Below, one piece after another: positions 60,397 to 64,000 of a stretch of DNA of 64,000 nt. How positions within the stretch are numbered: the first letter of the stretch is position 1; every line of letters begins with the position of its first letter. Position numbers and translations under genes: made by a program. The notes below the pieces were generated by a model. That model did not search any database. It worked only from the letters and a program-made list of their open reading frames with translations, and had not been told where the DNA came from. Source of the stretch: Clytia hemisphaerica (taxonomy: Eukaryota > Cnidaria > Hydrozoa > Leptothecata > Clytiidae); contig CACVBU010001042.1 of assembly GCA_902728285.1 (NCBI GenBank), positions 1 to 64,000 of the forward strand. The letters run 5' to 3'.

Positions 60397-60677
60397 TGGT
60401 GAGTCCGTAAAAAAAGGAAATAGAAAATGGCAAACAAAAAAATCCTCATAAATCATTTTACATGGGATGTAATTAATGCGTGTGTATGTGTGTTCATAAA
60501 GAGAAAGCTATTCACAAAGTCGTTGAAATTTGATGTTTTGATGTTTTGATGTTTCTCTTTTATGTTCTTTATTATTAATCAAGTTGTTGTAACATATTAA
60601 TTGCATCCCATAAGAAATAATTTATCAAGATTTTTTTGTTTACCACTTTCTATTTCCTTTTTTTACGGACTCACTGT
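60397..60677. mobile_element. TIR MITE, TA target likely
   Basis: The inverted ends share GTGAGTCCGTAAAAAAAGGA; the right end is …ACGGACTCACTG followed by TA. The arms continue through TTTCTATTTCC, AAAAAAATC and GGGATG. The left terminal CA is degenerate. Tc1/mariner-like by its ends. Confidence 0.65.
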
Positions 60678-61087
60678 ATTCTGTTCAATGACAATCGAAT
60701 CTCTTCTCTCTTACAATATTTTTAAAGTAAACCAAAAATCGCCTTTTCTGAAAATTTACCCCGATTTTGCTATCAAACAACCTAAGGAACACTTTTAAGC
60801 TCTGGAAAGGTTTCGATCCTTAACATAACGTTACTTCAACCTATTTTAACAAGACTTTTATGAAGATATTTAAGACTCCATTGGGATTTTGTTACTGCTA
60901 AAACCGTTAAAGATTTTTCAGACTTTAACCCTTTCCGGACGAGAGGAATGTACTTATGGAGAAAAGAAATTCAAAATAATTCGCACGACATCTCGTGCAT
61001 GCGAGACGATCATGTTAGTGGTAAGGGCGCGCCAAAACTAAACCTTTTTTACTAAAAATTTTATGCTCTTTCCAACGTTAGCTGAAC

Positions 61088-61369
61088 TTTAATGGGATAA
61101 ATTTTTGCGGGGATTAAATTAAGATTTGTCAGGATGGCATTATAGGGAGACAATATTTTCACCATTTTGGTTGCCGAAATACGCATTATTAGCGCTTCTT
61201 TGGTGCCAGTAAACAATTTAAAAGTAGTTATTTGATATTTTTTTAGTTCTTTTGAAAAAATTTTCGCGGATAAGGAAGGCCTTTCGAAATTTCCATTGGG
61301 ACTTAATTTCGCGTATGACACCCAAATCCGCGAATATTAATCACTGCGAAAATTTATCCCATTAAAGTA
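61088..61369. mobile_element. ~282-bp inverted-repeat MITE
   Basis: CTTTAATGGGATAAATTTTT and AAATTTATCCCATTAAAG pair, with GCGG and CGCG motifs inside. This is the same layout as the TACCTTAAGGGAAC/TTTGCGG family at 4780-5255. The minus-strand frame across it (61061-61321) is a by-product. Confidence 0.7.
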
Positions 61370-62048
61370 TCTATTTTCAACCGAATCATGACCCCGAAAC
61401 CCCCATAATAAAATCTCAAAATATATGTCTTAACTCCTTCAGTACTGTACTGTGGAAAACGGAAAATTTTTTTCAAAATTACAATGGACAAACTTCAAAC
61501 CGATTTTTCTGGCTTTGACAAAAGTAAAACGGATCATGTTTGGGTTTGTTGTGAAGCTCATCTAAAGGGCCATCTTTTCAGCGTGCCACTTTGATTTAAG
61601 TCCCAAAAATACACTGGTGGCCAGTATTAAAACGCAAACCTTAACACGGGCTAATTTTGATTTGACGCAAATAGACTTATTAAAACACTGTGGGTGACCC
61701 ATGAAAAAGTTCGAATAGTTTTTGGCGTCTCCAGGTCGAACAAATGTTCAAAAAGCTTAGAGTTTTAATATTTAGAAAATAGATACCCAAACTAAAGTTT
61801 TGAGCTATTAATTTTTGAATTTGACCCACTAGTTCCAAACTTATGAGGTTTAAAGGTGTAAAAAACAAGTAAAAAAGGGGTATTAAATTAGGCATTCTGA
61901 GACCGTTTGTAGCAGGGCAGGACCGCTAGGGATGTTTGTAACACGTGATTATTATGATATGGAATAGTGAAGTGTTCAAACTGAAATGAATACAAAGAAA
62001 ATAATTTAGAAAAATTGACAATTTGACTAAATAAATGAAAACTAGGAA

Positions 62049-62172
62049 TGATGATGCTAATTAGTGAAAATGACTAATTAGTGAAAAAATGACTAATTAA
62101 TGAAAATGGCTAATTAGTGAAAAATGACTAATTAGTGAAAAAAATGTCTAATTAATGAAAAAATGACTAATA
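62049..62172. repeat. ~20-bp minisatellite
   Basis: About seven copies of AAATGACTAATTAGTGAAA with small length changes. Confidence 0.85.
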
Positions 62173-62237
62173 ATCAAACAAAAAAGGCACGAAACGTGAA
62201 CAAGGTAGAACCACAGCTGTGACCGCAAGAAGCCTGA

Positions 62238-62433
62238 GCACGAACGTGCGAATGAGATTGGCGGCGAAACGAGTTGCACAGCTGAGAAGACCATGAAACC
62301 AGGGCACGAACGTGCAATGCAAATGAAAAATGAAGGCCAGAAAATGAACTGAACTGAGCCAAAATGAAAACAAAGCAAGGTCGAGGAAAAGGAAAAGGAC
62401 TAAACGAGCCAGAGAGCCTGAGCACGAACGTGC
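62238..62433. repeat. Three copies of the palindrome GCACGAACGTGC
   Basis: The near-palindrome GCACGAACGTGC occurs at 62238, 62304 and 62422, twice preceded by GCCTGA. It keeps all minus-strand frames open here. Function unknown. Confidence 0.7.
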
Positions 62434-63059
62434 GTGAGTGCAATGAAAGTCTAATGAAAAGAAGAAAGTAAATGAAAATCTAAGTTTTGAATAAATATTT
62501 TTGTAAATTTTCTGGATTTATAAATGTCAAATAACTAGAATAAATGCTTACCAGATTGCCCAAGTGTAGTCACTGTGTAAAAACTGCCATGAAAAATGTA
62601 CTTGAATGTGAATTGAAATCAAAGTAAAACAATATCAAAATTTGAAACTTAAAACATGTCTCGACACCATACGTTTTATCTCTCTCATAGCTCTCGTGTA
62701 ACTGAAGTGAGAGTGACGAAACAGAAAATGTGACTATGGGCGAAAAAAGTCTCAAGGGACGATGACGTAATGAAATATGTATTAATGTTGCATATATGAA
62801 ATAATTGATATATACTATATACTAACGACTTTTCAAGTCATTTGAGAGTCCTTTAACACCGTTTTCAATATAAAGCTTTAGAGAAAATTTTAAGACAATG
62901 CTGAAAATTTCTTCCCTTAAGCCATATGAGTGAAAGATGTTCACTTCGCGTGAGCAAGATGTCAGGCGTACAAATGACCATAAGATGTGACACGATTAAA
63001 AGTGCACTTTAAAACTTCATAGTGCCTATCGTTGTTGATAGATACTTTGTTATATCATT

Positions 63060-64000
63060 TCGTTGTCTATGGGATGTTTTTGATGAAGACCTTGAAAAAG
63101 CCAACTATAAGCTTGAAAATAAAAGAGAAGAGATCGAAACCATAATAAAGCGTTTTGATGAAGTGATGCTTTACTTTTTTTGTCTTTGTGGCATGAAAGT
63201 GAGCGACATGAGACTAATTAACTAATTAAACGAAAAAGGCAAGAAGAAGAGAGAAGAGAAGCACCGTTGGATTCGGATGAGGATTATCAAAGTTACGAAA
63301 TAGACGGGGAGAAAACCGTCATACCAGGTAAAAATTTATTTCATAATTTGATTTTTATTCGACAATATTTTCTAAAATTGATCATGATTATGGCCAAATT
63401 TAATTTTTTTTCACACTAGTCTCTATTTCTCTTACAAAATTTCTTCTCTTAAGGTATTGAAACTTTGTTCTTTTGTTGATTGGGACGGACTATTTTTTAG
63501 GGATTTCATATTGGATAGCGATATATTCAACACGAGGTGGTGCAAATAAAATCGAAGCGGAAATATGTAAACAAATTATGTTGGCTGGCTTGAATGTTAG
63601 TGATTGCAAAGAAATCATTGTCAGAGGTAAAAATTATTGTATATTAAAAGGGGCGGCTTCAAGTTTTGTGAATCGGTACGGCATCTTTTGTAATTTTGTT
63701 TTTAAATTGAGAAGCCAACCTCATTTTGAAACACTAATTTTACAAATATTAAATTGCGTTTTCCCCATTTTGCAAAGTGTTAAAAGTGCGTCTTGACCAT
63801 TAGCCAGTTGGAAATTGTTTTTTACATTTTTGGAAAATTGAATGAAAATTGGGTTCACCTCAAAAAAACTTGATGTGAATGATGTTCACTGTTTAAAAAA
63901 TGTATTAACGGAATTGAAAGATAACAACAACAGTGGTGAAGTAGTTTTAACAAATGGAATGGTCTTGGAGTTAAAGTCCTACTGGCTTAAAAATTTTGAT
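63060..64000 (+). CDS. Unrecognised spliced gene, runs off the window
   Basis: Coding-like pieces lie in order on the + strand. About 63060-63170 is helical and charged (DVFDEDLEKANYKLENKREE). About 63232-63328 is RKRQEEERREAPLDSDEDYQ and ends in GTAAAA. 63501-63629 (acceptor TTTTTAG) joins the previous piece in phase and reads SYWIAIYSTRGGANKIEAEI and then NVSDCKEIIVRG before GTAAAA. From 63842 an ATG frame, MKIGFTSKKLDVNDVHCLKN, stays open to the last base of the window. No domain is recognised. The exon limits are approximate and the last piece may belong to a separate exon. Confidence 0.4.

Noticed and set aside
62148-62443. Three overlapping minus-strand hydrophobic frames
   Set aside because: All three frames are open because of the GCACGAACGTGC repeats and low stop density; none has a convincing start or motif.

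Overview
This is eukaryotic, almost certainly metazoan, nuclear DNA. It is AT-rich, with spliced genes using GT/AG introns, tRNA-derived SINE heads, and many palindromic MITEs, DNA transposons and minisatellites. Several gene types (an animal EnSpm/CACTA transposase, RecQ-like helicase fragments, a SAM plus G2E3-like-N-terminus protein, an rve-type integrase relative) suggest a non-bilaterian such as a cnidarian, but I cannot fix the species. One assembly gap of Ns lies at 22354-23295.

Layout. 1-9746: accessory DNA made of fold-back elements and nested insertions. Three elements, each with a perfect 9-bp target-site duplication (128 bp at 2237-2364, 5.9 kb at 2399-8291, 1.1 kb at 8314-9459), landed within about 47 bp of the same ancestral sequence. 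9747-33324: a candidate giant CACTA transposon of 23.6 kb. It has identical ends of about 44 bp starting CACTACAAACC, a 2-bp AT duplication and AT-rich repeat fields inside both ends. It contains two divergent multi-exon genes. On the + strand (23490-27633) is a Tnp2/Transposase_21-type transposase whose 5' end is lost in the gap. On the - strand (13153-20493) is a 19-exon gene for a protein of about 520 residues. That protein has an N-terminal domain resembling the LEDGF/p75 integrase-binding domain, an acidic stretch, an AT-hook and a basic C-terminus. Its splice phases agree at every junction but one. Later insertions inside the element include a PIF/Harbinger-like MITE, a 9-bp-TSD element, a TTAA-flanked element and an 8-bp-TSD MITE.

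33325-46300: mainly repeats, including a SINE-bearing inverted-repeat element, 94-bp GTAC-rich tandem repeats, a 0.67-kb direct duplication, a tandem pair of reverse-transcriptase fragments (1140-bp period) and several hairpin MITEs. 46338-55532: fragments of genes, namely a SAM/G2E3-like gene with two compensating frameshifts and a 60-bp coding repeat, a RecQ-like helicase lobe whose Walker A is abutted by a 480-bp CGTT microsatellite, and small unassigned exons. 56000-62450: minisatellites, a decayed integrase-like gene with three stops and a lost catalytic Asp, a Tc1-like remnant split by a MITE, and more MITEs. 63060-64000: the 5' part of an unrecognised spliced gene that leaves the window.

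The most interesting object is the 9747-33324 element. It pairs a CACTA transposase with a protein whose recognisable parts are an IBD-like fold, which in LEDGF tethers lentiviral integrases, and an AT-hook, which binds AT-rich DNA such as the element's own ends. I propose that this protein is a chromatin-tethering or end-binding partner of the transposase. That role is inference; the gene structure, the ends and the domain similarity are what the sequence shows.
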